A DNA stretch of 31,476 nt from a virus: IMG/VR virus record IMGVR_UViG_3300045885_000636, positions 1 to 31,476 of that record. One strand, 5' to 3'. Positions 1 to 8,800 of this stretch are shown piece by piece; the stretch's first letter is position 1; each line of letters starts with the position of its first letter. Below the pieces are notes generated by a model. It saw nothing but the letters and a program-made list of their open reading frames with translations, was not told where the DNA came from and did not search any database. The position numbers were made by a program, and so were the translations under genes.

Positions 1-852
1 TCACCGTTCTCCCTTCCCGAGAGCCGTGGCCGCCTTGATGCTCTGGCCCGTCCACCACCATCCCGCGGCCTCCCACTCATCCGCAATCGCCCAGGTGCGG
101 TTGCGCCGGTCCTCTAGCGGATCCGGCGGCGGGATGGGCTCAAAAGGGTCGGGGGGCACCCAACTGTGCAGCACGTCCTCGACCGCGGTGCCGAAGCCAT
201 CCACGCTCGTGGGTAACGTCGCCGACTGGTCCCAATACGGGGCGAAGTAGTTCACGGCCTCGACCTCGGCGATCGCCGACACCTCGTCGAGGAAGCGGCC
301 GAGCTCGTCGCGCGCCCACGCGTCGATGTCGGCGACGTTGCCCGCCCCGAAGTTGGCCTCGCTGATCCACAGCGGCCGGCCCGGGCAGATGTCCGCCACC
401 GAGCGCACCACCTCGAGCATCTGCTGGGAGGAGCCGTAGCAGTGCACGCTCAGCCCGGTCGCGCGCCCGATCGCCCGCTGGCAGGCGGGGTCGGTGTACC
501 AGTTCTCCCACCCGCTCAGCCCCGGGCTCGGCGGCGTCCAGTAGAGCCGGGCGTCCGGCGGGCAGGCGTCGACCACCTCCTCGAACCACGCCGCGAAGTC
601 GGCCGGCCCCGAGAAGCCGCCCTCGATGTTCGGTTCGTTCATCACCTGCACGCGGCGCCCCTCGACGAACCAGCGGCTCGCCGCCTCGGCGAAGAACACC
701 GGATCCGGCCGCCCGGTGTGGTACGGCCGGACCAGGACCTCGGGGCTGCGCAGCCCCTGGTCCGGGTCGAGGTCGAGGACGGTCGCGGTCGGCAGCGGCC
801 CGCGCTGGTCTTGCGGACCACCCTGCGTCCAGCTCCACCCCGGTCCGATCAT
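1..852 (-). CDS. TIM-barrel glycoside hydrolase-like protein (tail or lysis associated)
   Basis: A 283-residue protein. It has an NEP motif (N72-E73-P74), the usual site of the acid/base glutamate of clan GH-A glycosidases, and WISEANF with E165 in the position expected for the nucleophile at the end of a later barrel strand. These suggest hydrolysis of a glycan, either host cell wall or capsule; the substrate cannot be read. A proline-rich linker (about 233-246) leads to a short Trp-rich C-terminal segment (about 251-283) that may bind the cell surface. The start is the ATG at 852, preceded by GGGAGG with a 5-nt spacer. The stop is at the window edge, and the bases TCAC there fit a GTGA overlap with a next gene outside the window. 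It follows the tail fibre genes, so it could be a virion-associated depolymerase or a lysis enzyme. Fold call moderate, role uncertain. Confidence 0.7.
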   Translation of the reverse strand: MIGPGWSWTQGGPQDQRGPLPTATVLDLDPDQGLRSPEVLVRPYHTGRPDPVFFAEAASRWFVEGRRVQVMNEPNIEGGFSGPADFAAWFEEVVDACPPDARLYWTPPSPGLSGWENWYTDPACQRAIGRATGLSVHCYGSSQQMLEVVRSVADICPGRPLWISEANFGAGNVADIDAWARDELGRFLDEVSAIAEVEAVNYFAPYWDQSATLPTSVDGFGTAVEDVLHSWVPPDPFEPIPPPDPLEDRRNRTWAIADEWEAAGWWWTGQSIKAATALGKGER

Positions 853-865
853 CGACGCCTCCCGC

Positions 866-1174
866 TCACCTGCCCGGGACGAACCCGGTGCCGTACAGCA
901 GCTTCGCGAACCCACGGAAGTCCTTCGCCGCGGCGAGCGCCTCGAGCCCCTGGTAGATCCGGCGCAGCTGGTCGAGGTCCCCGAAGGCCGACTTGATCTG
1001 GTTCACCTCCTCCTGGGTGTAGCCCAGCGCGACCATGGCGTCGTCCTCGTACGAGAGCAGCCAGGCCTGGGTCGAGGCGACGTCCTCGAGGGCGATGTTG
1101 ATCGCCTGGGACACGTCCCCGACCGTCTGGTCGACGCTCTGCTTGGTCAGGTTGGCGTTCAGTCCGGCGGGCAC
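866..1174 (-). CDS. Small helical phage protein of unknown function
   Basis: A 102-residue acidic, mostly helical protein with no recognised catalytic motif or membrane segment. The start chosen is the GTG at 1174 because GAGGAGG lies 5 nt upstream; an in-frame extension further upstream runs into the preceding gene and has no support. It lies between a carbohydrate-binding-like tail protein and the glycosidase and is probably co-transcribed with both, 13 nt from the next start. The many hydrophobic and acidic heptads in the second half suggest a helical bundle. I do not recognise the family. A virion tail accessory or assembly role is only inferred from position. Confidence 0.75.
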   Translation of the reverse strand: MPAGLNANLTKQSVDQTVGDVSQAINIALEDVASTQAWLLSYEDDAMVALGYTQEEVNQIKSAFGDLDQLRRIYQGLEALAAAKDFRGFAKLLYGTGFVPGR

Positions 1175-1185
1175 AGGAACCTCCT

Positions 1186-2100
1186 CTAAGCCACGTTGGC
1201 CTCGAACGTCATCCGCGCCGCGAGCGACCCCGCCGCGAGCACCGAGGCGCTGCCGCCCAGACCCGGCGTGCCGCAGGTCAGGTCGAGCCGGCAGGAGCGC
1301 CGGGTGACCTCGCTCGCCGCGATCGAGAGGCACGGCGTCGGCTGACCGCCGGCCCGGTACAGGATCCAGTCCCCCGGTGCGCTCACGGTCAGCGTCGGCG
1401 GCACGGCCATCGCGACCGGGTAGCGCAGCACGCCGAACGCGGTCGTGGCCGAGGTCACGAACACCTGGGCGACCACCTCGTTGGGGGACAGGCCGCCCAG
1501 CATGAAGCGGTAGCGGAGCACGCGGGCCGTGTCCTCCTGCGGGTGCAAGGGCACGTAGACCTGCGGTATCTCCCCCACCACCAGGACGGTGTTGTCGACG
1601 TAGGCGGTGCAGGAGGCGTCGAAGACCAGGACCACCCGCGCCACGGTCGCGAGCGTGCTCACCGTGGCGACGACCGTCAGGGTCTCGTAGCCGCCGCCGC
1701 CGCCGTGGTAGGCGCCGTGGTGGTACGCCCCGTCGTAAACGCCGAGGCGCACCGCGTTGGGACGATCGCACTTGACCTGGACCGAGAACGCCACGGTCCG
1801 CCCGCGCAGCTGCACGGCCTGCTCGAGGATCTGCCGGAGGTAGCTCCGTGCGCCGTGGGTGTAGGTGCAGGCCGCGCAGTAGAGGGAGTCGGTGGCGGCG
1901 TTGGCGGTGTCGCGGCGGACCGAGAGCGCGCTGCCCGCCCCCAGCTCGATCTGCCACTGGTCGGCCGTCTGGGCCAGGTGCTGGCTGAACGGCCCGGCGC
2001 CTGCCTGCCAGGCTTCCACGCCCGGGTTGGTCAACAACGTGTAGACCCAGGGCGCGGTCTGGTCGGGGAGCTGCTCGATCGCGACCTGCTGCTGCGGCAT
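1186..2100 (-). CDS. Tail protein with carbohydrate-binding-like beta-sandwich region
   Basis: A 304-residue protein. It opens with a segment (TNPGVEAWQ..., about residues 24-60) followed by SALSVRRDTAN and a beta-rich region ending in YVDNTVLVV. This layout resembles CBM_4_9/galactose-binding-like domains often seen in actinophage tail proteins: a leading NPG motif, a long jelly roll, then a short strand. The second half is beta-rich with several cysteine residues (the CAAC pair near residue 75, and others near 255-280). It starts at the ATG at 2100; GGGACGGG upstream is a modest ribosome site. It lies in the fibre cluster behind the tail hub, so a receptor-binding or fibre accessory role is inferred. 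Domain assignment is by pattern only. Confidence 0.72.
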   Translation of the reverse strand: MPQQQVAIEQLPDQTAPWVYTLLTNPGVEAWQAGAGPFSQHLAQTADQWQIELGAGSALSVRRDTANAATDSLYCAACTYTHGARSYLRQILEQAVQLRGRTVAFSVQVKCDRPNAVRLGVYDGAYHHGAYHGGGGGYETLTVVATVSTLATVARVVLVFDASCTAYVDNTVLVVGEIPQVYVPLHPQEDTARVLRYRFMLGGLSPNEVVAQVFVTSATTAFGVLRYPVAMAVPPTLTVSAPGDWILYRAGGQPTPCLSIAASEVTRRSCRLDLTCGTPGLGGSASVLAAGSLAARMTFEANVA

Positions 2101-2137
2101 CTACCCGTCCCGGATTGCACGCATGGCGTCTACTCCG

Positions 2138-2494
2138 TCATGTCTCGTAGGTCACGACGACCCGCTCCGTGCCGTCGAAGGCGGTCGTGAACGTGATCGT
2201 CGCCCCGGCCAGGCTGTAGTGCCCGGCGGCGCTCGACTGCACCACGCCGTTGCGCGAGACGGTCAGCAGCGTGTCCGGCGCGGCGGCGAGGGTGACCGTC
2301 GTCGCCTCGTCGGCCGGCAGGAACTCCTCGTGGTGGCCGACCGGCCCGACCTTGCGGACGCTCCCGTCCTCCTTGCGGATCTTCAGCTCGCCGTCGGTGT
2401 CGATGAACAGGCTCCACTTCCCCGCCAGCGGGACCGGCGGGGAGGAGGCCTGACCCCGCAGGAGCGCCCAGTCGCGCACCCCGAAGTCGCTCAT
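2138..2494 (-). CDS. Small tail fibre-like protein
   Basis: A 118-residue protein. It has the segment SLFIDTDGELKIRKEDGSVR, a beta-hairpin style often seen in siphophage fibre and appendage proteins, then a beta-rich C-terminus (residues about 60-118) with alternating Val/Thr strands. The start is the ATG at 2494, which overlaps the stop of the upstream gene in an ATGA arrangement, so translation is probably coupled. No signal peptide or TM segment. Function as a tail appendage or adaptor is inferred from sequence style and position among fibre genes. Confidence 0.75.
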   Translation of the reverse strand: MSDFGVRDWALLRGQASSPPVPLAGKWSLFIDTDGELKIRKEDGSVRKVGPVGHHEEFLPADEATTVTLAAAPDTLLTVSRNGVVQSSAAGHYSLAGATITFTTAFDGTERVVVTYET

Positions 2495-3363
2495 GCGAGC
2501 ACCAGCGGCGGTGGCCGCCGGCCACCGCCGGCCGGGGCCGGCGCGGTGAAGGCGATCTCGGCGCCGACGAAGGAGAGCGCCGCGTGCGTCGCGGCGTAGG
2601 CCACCTCGGCCGCGACGAACGACACCGCCCGCCCGGCCGCCTGCACCGAGGCCACCTCGGCGCCGACGAACGACACGAACGGGTCGGAGAGGTCCGAGGC
2701 CTTGAACGCGTACTGGGCCGCGAGCCAGGCGCGCGTGGAGGAGCCGCCGCCGGAGACCGTGCCGTTCAGGTCGTAGCTCCCGGTCGCGGCCACGGCCCGG
2801 TAGGCCGGGTGCAGGGAGACGCCGCCGATGCGCCCCAGGGCGAGCGTGCTCCAGCCGGTCGCGGCGAGCGCGTCGGCGGCGAGGTTCACGTTCGTGGCCA
2901 CGTAGCCCAGGAGCAGGTCGGCCGCGTTCGCCGTTGCGAGGTTCCCGCTCGCGACCGCCTGGCTCGTCCCGGCGGACCCGGCCCCCGACCCCGACTGGAT
3001 CGTCCCGTCCCGCGGCGTGCCGGATTGCTTGACGCCGAACAATTCGACCAGGACGGCGACCTTGGCCACCGAACCCGAGAGCGTGACCGTCAGCGTGTCG
3101 CCGGCCCGGAGCGGCGTCGTGGGCACGAGGCAGGTCGCCAGGGCGCCGCGCACGGCCGTCCCCGTCCCGGTCGGCTCGAGCGCCCACGTGTTCGACCGGC
3201 TGTCCGTGACCGAGGAGAGGGTGACCGTCGTCGAGGCCCAGGCCACGAACAGCGCGCACGGCACGCCGGCGCGGCTCATCGCGGACGAGAGCGTGAGCAC
3301 GAGCGTCGTGCCGGTGCCGTTGCCCGAGGCGAGCGTGGCGGCGTAGGTCGGGGTGGCGGGCAT
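2491..3363 (-). CDS. Tail appendage protein with C-terminal SFV-AE repeats
   Basis: A 290-residue, Ser/Thr/Ala/Gly-rich, beta-type protein. The main part (about 1-225) has regular hydrophobic strands as in fibre shaft or jelly-roll tail proteins. The C-terminus has three short repeats, SFVGAEVA, SFVAAEVA and SFVGAEIA, spaced 17 and 16 residues apart, then a Pro/Gly/Arg-rich tail. The ATG at 3363 directly follows the stop of the previous gene. No enzymatic motif is visible. The repeats resemble docking or trimerisation segments, but this is inference. Real coding is supported by strong GC3 bias and position in the continuous minus-strand array. Confidence 0.75.
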   Translation of the reverse strand: MPATPTYAATLASGNGTGTTLVLTLSSAMSRAGVPCALFVAWASTTVTLSSVTDSRSNTWALEPTGTGTAVRGALATCLVPTTPLRAGDTLTVTLSGSVAKVAVLVELFGVKQSGTPRDGTIQSGSGAGSAGTSQAVASGNLATANAADLLLGYVATNVNLAADALAATGWSTLALGRIGGVSLHPAYRAVAATGSYDLNGTVSGGGSSTRAWLAAQYAFKASDLSDPFVSFVGAEVASVQAAGRAVSFVAAEVAYAATHAALSFVGAEIAFTAPAPAGGGRRPPPLVLA

Positions 3364-4485
3364 CTAGGAGGCGATCTTGCAGCCGATTTGCAGCGCGGCG
3401 AGCTTGGCGCTCGACCAGGCGGCCGCGTCGGCGGGGTCGGCCTCGAGGAGGCGGCTCTGGTACGTCCAGGCCGGCGTGAGCGCGTACGCCGACCCGTCGG
3501 ATTGGCCGGCGCCCGTCTTGGTCGGCAGGTAGACGGTGCCGCCGGCGCCGTCGGAGTTGGCGACCTGGGCGAGCACGCTGATGGCCGAGATCGCGGCGAC
3601 CGGGAAGTCGGTCGTGGCGTACAGGTCGGTGTGGCCCACCGTGCCGGAGTGGACGTAATCGGTCCCGCCCCCGGGCGGCACCTCGTCGACCTGGCTCCAG
3701 TTCGCGCCCGAGTCCGTCCCGCCCCGGCTGAGATCGGCGCTGTCCCCGGCGGCGGTGGGCACGAGGAGGCGGATCGCCTCGTCGCCGGGCCGGCCGTTGT
3801 TGACCGACCCGGCCGTGTCCTGGTAGCGCACGTCGTCGAAGGCGTGCCAGGTGTTGGCGCCCATCAGCGCGATCGATTGCAGGCCGCCGGTCGTGAGCGC
3901 GAAGGACGCCAGGTTGGCGGACGTCTGGGCGGTCCGCTGGCTCGACGCGCTGATGACCGAGGAGCCGTCGAGGTACAGCTCGAAGTTCCCGGTGGCCCCC
4001 GTCGCGGCGACGATGCGCACCTCGAGCAGGTGCCAGGCGTCCATCGACATCGCGGACGAGGCGGCGCCGATCAGCGTGCACTGGCCGAAGGAGGGCGTCG
4101 CGCCGCCGGCGGTGGCGTAGTAGGCGCGCAGGGTGCCCGCGTCGAGCGTGATCAGCACGTTGGCGTTCCCGGCCGCGTCGTGGAAGACGAGCAGCAGGCA
4201 GGAGCCCGCGGCCGCGGCCTCGGTCGGGTGGTGGGCCTGGACGCCGAGCGCGTACCACATCTCGGTCTTGGAGGCGTGGAGGAACACCTTCTTGGCGTGG
4301 AACTCGGTCCACGTCGTGGTGTTGGTCGGGTCGCCGATCAGGCACCGGCAGCAGTAGGTCCCGGAGCGCGGCGCCGGGGAGGCGGTGACCAACGCGACCG
4401 CGTTGGTCGCGTTCGACCCGACCGCGTCCGCCCCGTAGGCCGACGAGTCGCCGACCTCGAAGCCGGCCTGCCCCAACCGCGTCAT
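3364..4485 (-). CDS. Concanavalin/LamG-like tail protein
   Basis: A 373-residue protein. The first about 225 residues have the strand pattern of a concanavalin A-like (LamG) jelly roll: FHAKKVFLH, MWYALGVQ, NVLITLDAGTLRAYY, WHLLEVRIV, GNFELYLDG and WHAFDDVRYQD. That order (surface display, ligand strand, then a terminal DDV strand) is typical of phage tail proteins with a LamG-type domain. The second half is a separate beta-rich module. The ATG at 4485 is preceded by GGGAGGGGG. It lies between two fibre-type genes, consistent with glycan binding at the tail tip. Fold by pattern, ligand unknown. Confidence 0.78.
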   Translation of the reverse strand: MTRLGQAGFEVGDSSAYGADAVGSNATNAVALVTASPAPRSGTYCCRCLIGDPTNTTTWTEFHAKKVFLHASKTEMWYALGVQAHHPTEAAAAGSCLLLVFHDAAGNANVLITLDAGTLRAYYATAGGATPSFGQCTLIGAASSAMSMDAWHLLEVRIVAATGATGNFELYLDGSSVISASSQRTAQTSANLASFALTTGGLQSIALMGANTWHAFDDVRYQDTAGSVNNGRPGDEAIRLLVPTAAGDSADLSRGGTDSGANWSQVDEVPPGGGTDYVHSGTVGHTDLYATTDFPVAAISAISVLAQVANSDGAGGTVYLPTKTGAGQSDGSAYALTPAWTYQSRLLEADPADAAAWSSAKLAALQIGCKIAS

Positions 4486-4495
4486 GGCCCCCTCC

Positions 4496-5377
4496 CTACG
4501 TCTTCCGGAGCCCCAAGGACAAGACCACTCTCTTCACCGTCGCGGCGCTGTCGACGTGCACTCTGAGCCAATCCCCGCGCGCCAGGGTCGTCGTCCAGCC
4601 CGTCAAGGTCGTGTCCTCGCTCTTGATCGCCGAGGAGAGCGTTGGTTTCGCGCTGGCCGTGATCGTGTCCGCGACCGTCGACGGGGCGCCCGCGTAGGTG
4701 TCCTTCCAGAGGTCGAGCACGATCGAGCCCGAGACGTCGGCCAGGAGGCGCGCCGAGACGATCACGCAGGCGAAGGGCACTTCCACCCACTGGTCCGGCT
4801 CGGTCGTGTCGATCGCCGTCGACCCGTCCCCCAGCGTGAACGCGATCGCCGCGTAATCCGCCTCCCACCCGAAGCTCGTCGCGCCGCTCTGGCGCAGCAC
4901 GTGCCCGTCGGTGCCGCCGGCGGTGGTGTGGGTGGCCGACTCGATCGCGTGCGTCCCGCCCGCGGCCGGCGTCGCCCACCCGACGGCCCCGGCGGTCACG
5001 GTCAGCACCTGGCCGTCCGTGCCCACGCCCAGGCGCGTGGTCGCCCCGGCGGTCCCGCCCTTGATGATGTCCTCGGGCGTCGTCATCGGGTTGACGAGCG
5101 TCGGGATCGGGTCGTCCCACTTGACCCCGGCCGTCTCGACCGGGTCGACGGTCAGCACCTGGCCCAGCGTGCCCACGGGGAGGCGGACCACCGTGTCGGC
5201 CGCCGTGGCGACGAGGAGGTCGCCCTTGGCGTCGACCAGGGAGAGCTTCACGTACTGCGGATGGTCGTCGTCGCCGAGGCCCGCGAGGGATCCGTGGTCG
5301 AAGCCGGAGAGGACGACCCAGGCGTCGTCGGCGGCGTTGCGGTACTTGAGCACGGGGGACGCGCCCGCGGTGTCCAC
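4496..5377 (-). CDS. Tail fibre protein (start uncertain, coding continues upstream)
   Basis: A 293-residue product from the GTG at 5377. It contains FDHGSLAGLGDDDHPQY, a signature seen in many siphophage fibres, then KGDLLVATAADTVVRLPVG and later repeats of the kind LGVGTDGQVLTVTAG, typical of fibre shafts, and a C-terminal beta domain (about 170-293). The same frame stays open and protein-like upstream to about 5491 (YHDALTGPDAIHPAAF..., ending KWWVDT), which matches the usual N-terminus of this fibre class. That extension has no ATG, GTG or TTG. The best-placed candidate is an ATC at 5491, preceded by AGGGGG with a 6-nt spacer. The true protein is probably about 331 residues. Confidence 0.8.
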   Translation of the reverse strand: MDTAGASPVLKYRNAADDAWVVLSGFDHGSLAGLGDDDHPQYVKLSLVDAKGDLLVATAADTVVRLPVGTLGQVLTVDPVETAGVKWDDPIPTLVNPMTTPEDIIKGGTAGATTRLGVGTDGQVLTVTAGAVGWATPAAGGTHAIESATHTTAGGTDGHVLRQSGATSFGWEADYAAIAFTLGDGSTAIDTTEPDQWVEVPFACVIVSARLLADVSGSIVLDLWKDTYAGAPSTVADTITASAKPTLSSAIKSEDTTLTGWTTTLARGDWLRVHVDSAATVKRVVLSLGLRKT

Positions 5378-5501
5378 CCACCACTTGTACGGGCCGACCT
5401 GGTTGGTCGCGTCCAGCGCGGGGTCGGTCGCGGAGACGAACGCGGCCGGGTGGATCGCGTCGGGGCCGGTCAGCGCGTCGTGGTAAGCGATCTCACACCC
5501 C

Positions 5502-5882
5502 CTACGCGAGCCGCGTGTAGACGTCCTCGCCGCCGGTCCGGCCGACGACGACCTCCCCGGTCGCGCGCGCGAAGACGGGGTCCGGCGCGGTCCCGCCGGA
5601 AGCGAGCGAGACGTTCACCCGGTCGGCTGACGCCTCGTACACCACGACCCAGGACGGCCCGGCGAAGTTGAGCGTCGGCACGGTCCCGACGTCGACCCCG
5701 TCGTGCTGCACGGTCAGCCGGCTCACCCCCGGCGGCGGCACGCCGACGAGGTGCGCGGCGTCGATCGCCGTCCCGCCGACCACGCCGATCCGCTGCAGCC
5801 GGGCCGCGATCTCCTCGAGGATCGCGTTGTAGATCGCCCGGCCGAAACCGGATGCGCCGCGCCCGTGCCCGTGCGGCCTCAC
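5502..5882 (-). CDS. Tail fibre/appendage protein
   Basis: A 126-residue protein with an N-terminal helix (GRAIYNAILEEIAARLQRIG), then VQHDGVDVGTVPTLNFAGPS followed by a strand and a VNVSL end. The pattern of a G-V-x-VG turn, LNF-G and a VNV-type strand is common in siphophage fibre or trimeric appendage proteins. The GTG at 5882 overlaps the stop of the large tail hub gene in a GTGA arrangement, so translation of the two is likely coupled. It probably attaches to the tail tip or forms the first fibre segment. Role inferred from motif and position. Confidence 0.78.
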   Translation of the reverse strand: MRPHGHGRGASGFGRAIYNAILEEIAARLQRIGVVGGTAIDAAHLVGVPPPGVSRLTVQHDGVDVGTVPTLNFAGPSWVVVYEASADRVNVSLASGGTAPDPVFARATGEVVVGRTGGEDVYTRLA

Positions 5883-8800
5883 GGGACGATCCGCACGAGG
5901 TAGCTGACCCAGGGCGTCCACGCGGCCGTGGCCTGCATCAGGAAGCAGAGCACGTTCCACCCACCGGGGATCAGCAGCGTCGGGTCCAGGTCGTGCGTGC
6001 CGGCCGCCGCGACGGGCAGCGCCTGGCCGTTGAGCCACGCACCCGCGAGCGTCTCCTGGCCGCCGCCGGGCAGCGTCAGGACGAGCTGGGCCTCCCGGTA
6101 CGGCCCGCCCGAGGAGGAGGCCGGCAGCAGCACCGGGTGGCGCCAGGTGGCCCGGTCGACCGCCGAGAGGCTCGCGCCCGTGTAGTAGCCCGGTTGGCCG
6201 GCGTAGCCGAAGGCGGCGTGCTCGACGCCGACGGGGGCGGACGGGTCGAGGAAATTGAAGCAGCGGTAGCGGCTCGCCGTCGGGAGCTCGCCGGCCGACG
6301 CCGGGCCGTTCCAGCCCGGGGTGAGCACGTCCTCGGGCGCGAGCAGCGTGAACGCGCACTCGCCGGTCGGGCGCCAGTACAGCGCGCCGTCGTTGCCGGT
6401 CGAGAGCGAGACGACCTCGTCGTGGTTGGCCAGCGTGAGCTTCCAGGCGGCCCGGTGGCCCGGCAGCCCCCCGGCGCACGCGCCGGCGCGGACCGCGATG
6501 CAGTTCTCCGTCGTCCCGTCGGCGACCAGCAGGTCCGGGTCGAGGTAGCGGAACATCGACGTGCCCGAACAGGGCAGCGCCGTGCCGTTGACGTAGGCCT
6601 CGATCGGCGCGTCGTGCTGGTTGGCGCCCCCGCCGACCGGGCGCAGGTTGTAGAGCTCGAGCGTCGCGCGCGCCCAGGAGGTGCCCGACGGCGCCGCCGG
6701 CAGGGTGAAGACGTGGCGGAAGAGGGCTTGTTCGTGGGTGTGGGTGTGGTTGGCGCCCTGCGGCCAGTGGTCGTGGGCGCGGAAATGGCGCTGGGACGAC
6801 CCGAAGGGGATGGCCGTCGTCGGCTCGGCCCACGGGTGCGACGACCCCGGCGCGGTCGACCAGGGCACGGAGTCGTCGAAGGCGGCGAGCTGCCAGCCCG
6901 TCGGCGGCGGATCCTGGATCAGCGGGGACGAGGGATTGGTGCAGATCGAGGCCACGATCGTCCCGTTGTCGGGGATGCCGTGCACCGACTCCTCGGGGAA
7001 GTCGGTGTTCGAGGCCCGCTCGACGAAGGCCAGGCGCACGGGCGGCACCATCGGGGCGGCGGCGTAGCCGATCTGGTATCCGTACAACGGGACGGTGGCG
7101 TAGTCCCGGAGCAGCACCCACGTCTCGGCCGCGTCGTAGGTCTTGACCACGCCGCCTTCCCCGGCGGCGTAGAACACCTTCGTCTGCTCGCCGTCGCGCA
7201 CGACGTGCCCGGCCGGCCCGATCCCGGTGTCGGCCGCGGCCCGGAAGGATGAGGCGCCGGGGTCTTTCACCCAGGCGTGGCCGTCCTCGTCGAGCGCGAG
7301 CAGGGCGTCCTCGGCCGCGAAGGCGGTGATGCGGACGTCGGCCGGCACCGCGCCCGGGAAGCCGACCGCGGAGGAGTCTTCGTGGACGACCGGGCTTGCG
7401 GCCTCGCCGCTGGCGTAGTTGCCGAAGAACGACAAGGCGACGCGCTTCGCTTCGCCGCCGGCGAGCGTGGTGAGCACGCCGTAGGTGCCGAAGCCGTCGT
7501 AGGTGACGTAGACGTTCTCGCCGGCGCACGCGCGGACCTGGCCGTCGGCGGCGTAGCTCTCGACCACCCAGTTGACCCGGCTGGGGAAGTCCACCGCCTC
7601 GAGCCAGACGGCCTCGGCGAGCAGGTCAGCCTGGACGGTGTACCAGACCTCGCCGTTGGCCAGGCCGACCCAGACCCGCACCGCGTTGGCTTCGTTGACC
7701 CAGATGCACTCGACGGAGCTGGGGAAGGTGTGCACCAGCGTCGGCTCCGACACGAGCGCGTCGTCGCTGCGGTAGAGCTTGCCGTCGCTGAGGCCGAAAT
7801 ACGTGTGGGTCAAAGGCGCCACTTCCGGCGTCGAGCGCACGGTCACGGCCGCGCCCGGCTCCCACGTCTGCCACGTCATCCCGCCGTCGCCGGTCGCGTC
7901 GGCCTGCGCCCCGGCGGCGACGTAGAGCGTCCGGGTGCCGACCGCGGTGACGTCCCCGCTGATCGTCTCGGTGTGGCTGTTCGTGTGCGGCCCGGTGGGA
8001 TCCGTGTCGCCGTCGGTCACCGTCAGCGTCACCGTCGGGGAGGCGTTCCACTCGGCCTCCGTGAAGCCGACCGACCAGGTCGCGCCCGTGCCGGTCGCCC
8101 CGGTGGAGGCGGACCAGGCGTAGGAGACGATCGCCCCGTCGGGGTCGAAGGAGGGCGAGCCGTCCAGGGCGACGGAGTAGACGCGGGTCGGCACGCCGCC
8201 GACGAGGTAGGCCTCCGAGGTGACGGTGAACGTGAACGCCGCGACCGGGTCCAGGCCGATCAGGTAGCCGGTGTCCCCGGCCCCGCCGACCAGCTCCACC
8301 CGCGAGAACGCGCCGGAGGCGCCGTACTCGTGGCCGACCTGCATGATCCAGTAGTTGCGCTCGGTGCTCAGCCCGATCTTCTCGGCGGTCAATCCGATCG
8401 TGTGGCCGGGCATCAAGTACGGGTTGAGCGGGACGCGCAGCTCGAGCTCCTCGCGCCGCCGGTTCTGTTCGGACATGTACCGCTGCGCCAGGAGATCGCA
8501 GTGATCGCGGTTCTCGATGATGTCGCTGGAGAACGTGAACACGCTGTCCCGGAAGTAGCCGTCGGGATCCTGCGGCACGTACGGCGAATCGGCACGCCGG
8601 TCGGCGTAGACGCGCGTGCCATCCGCCTCCTGCAGTCCCTCGACGATGACGCGGTTGTTGAGGTCGGCGACCGTGTCCCGGCGCCGCACCTCGAGGAGGC
8701 GCAGCACCGGGTAGACGGCCGCGCCCTGGGCGTAGCGGAAGCTGGCGTTGGCGGCCGGGATCGGCGCGACCCGGGTCCGCATCACGATGCCCTGCACCTC

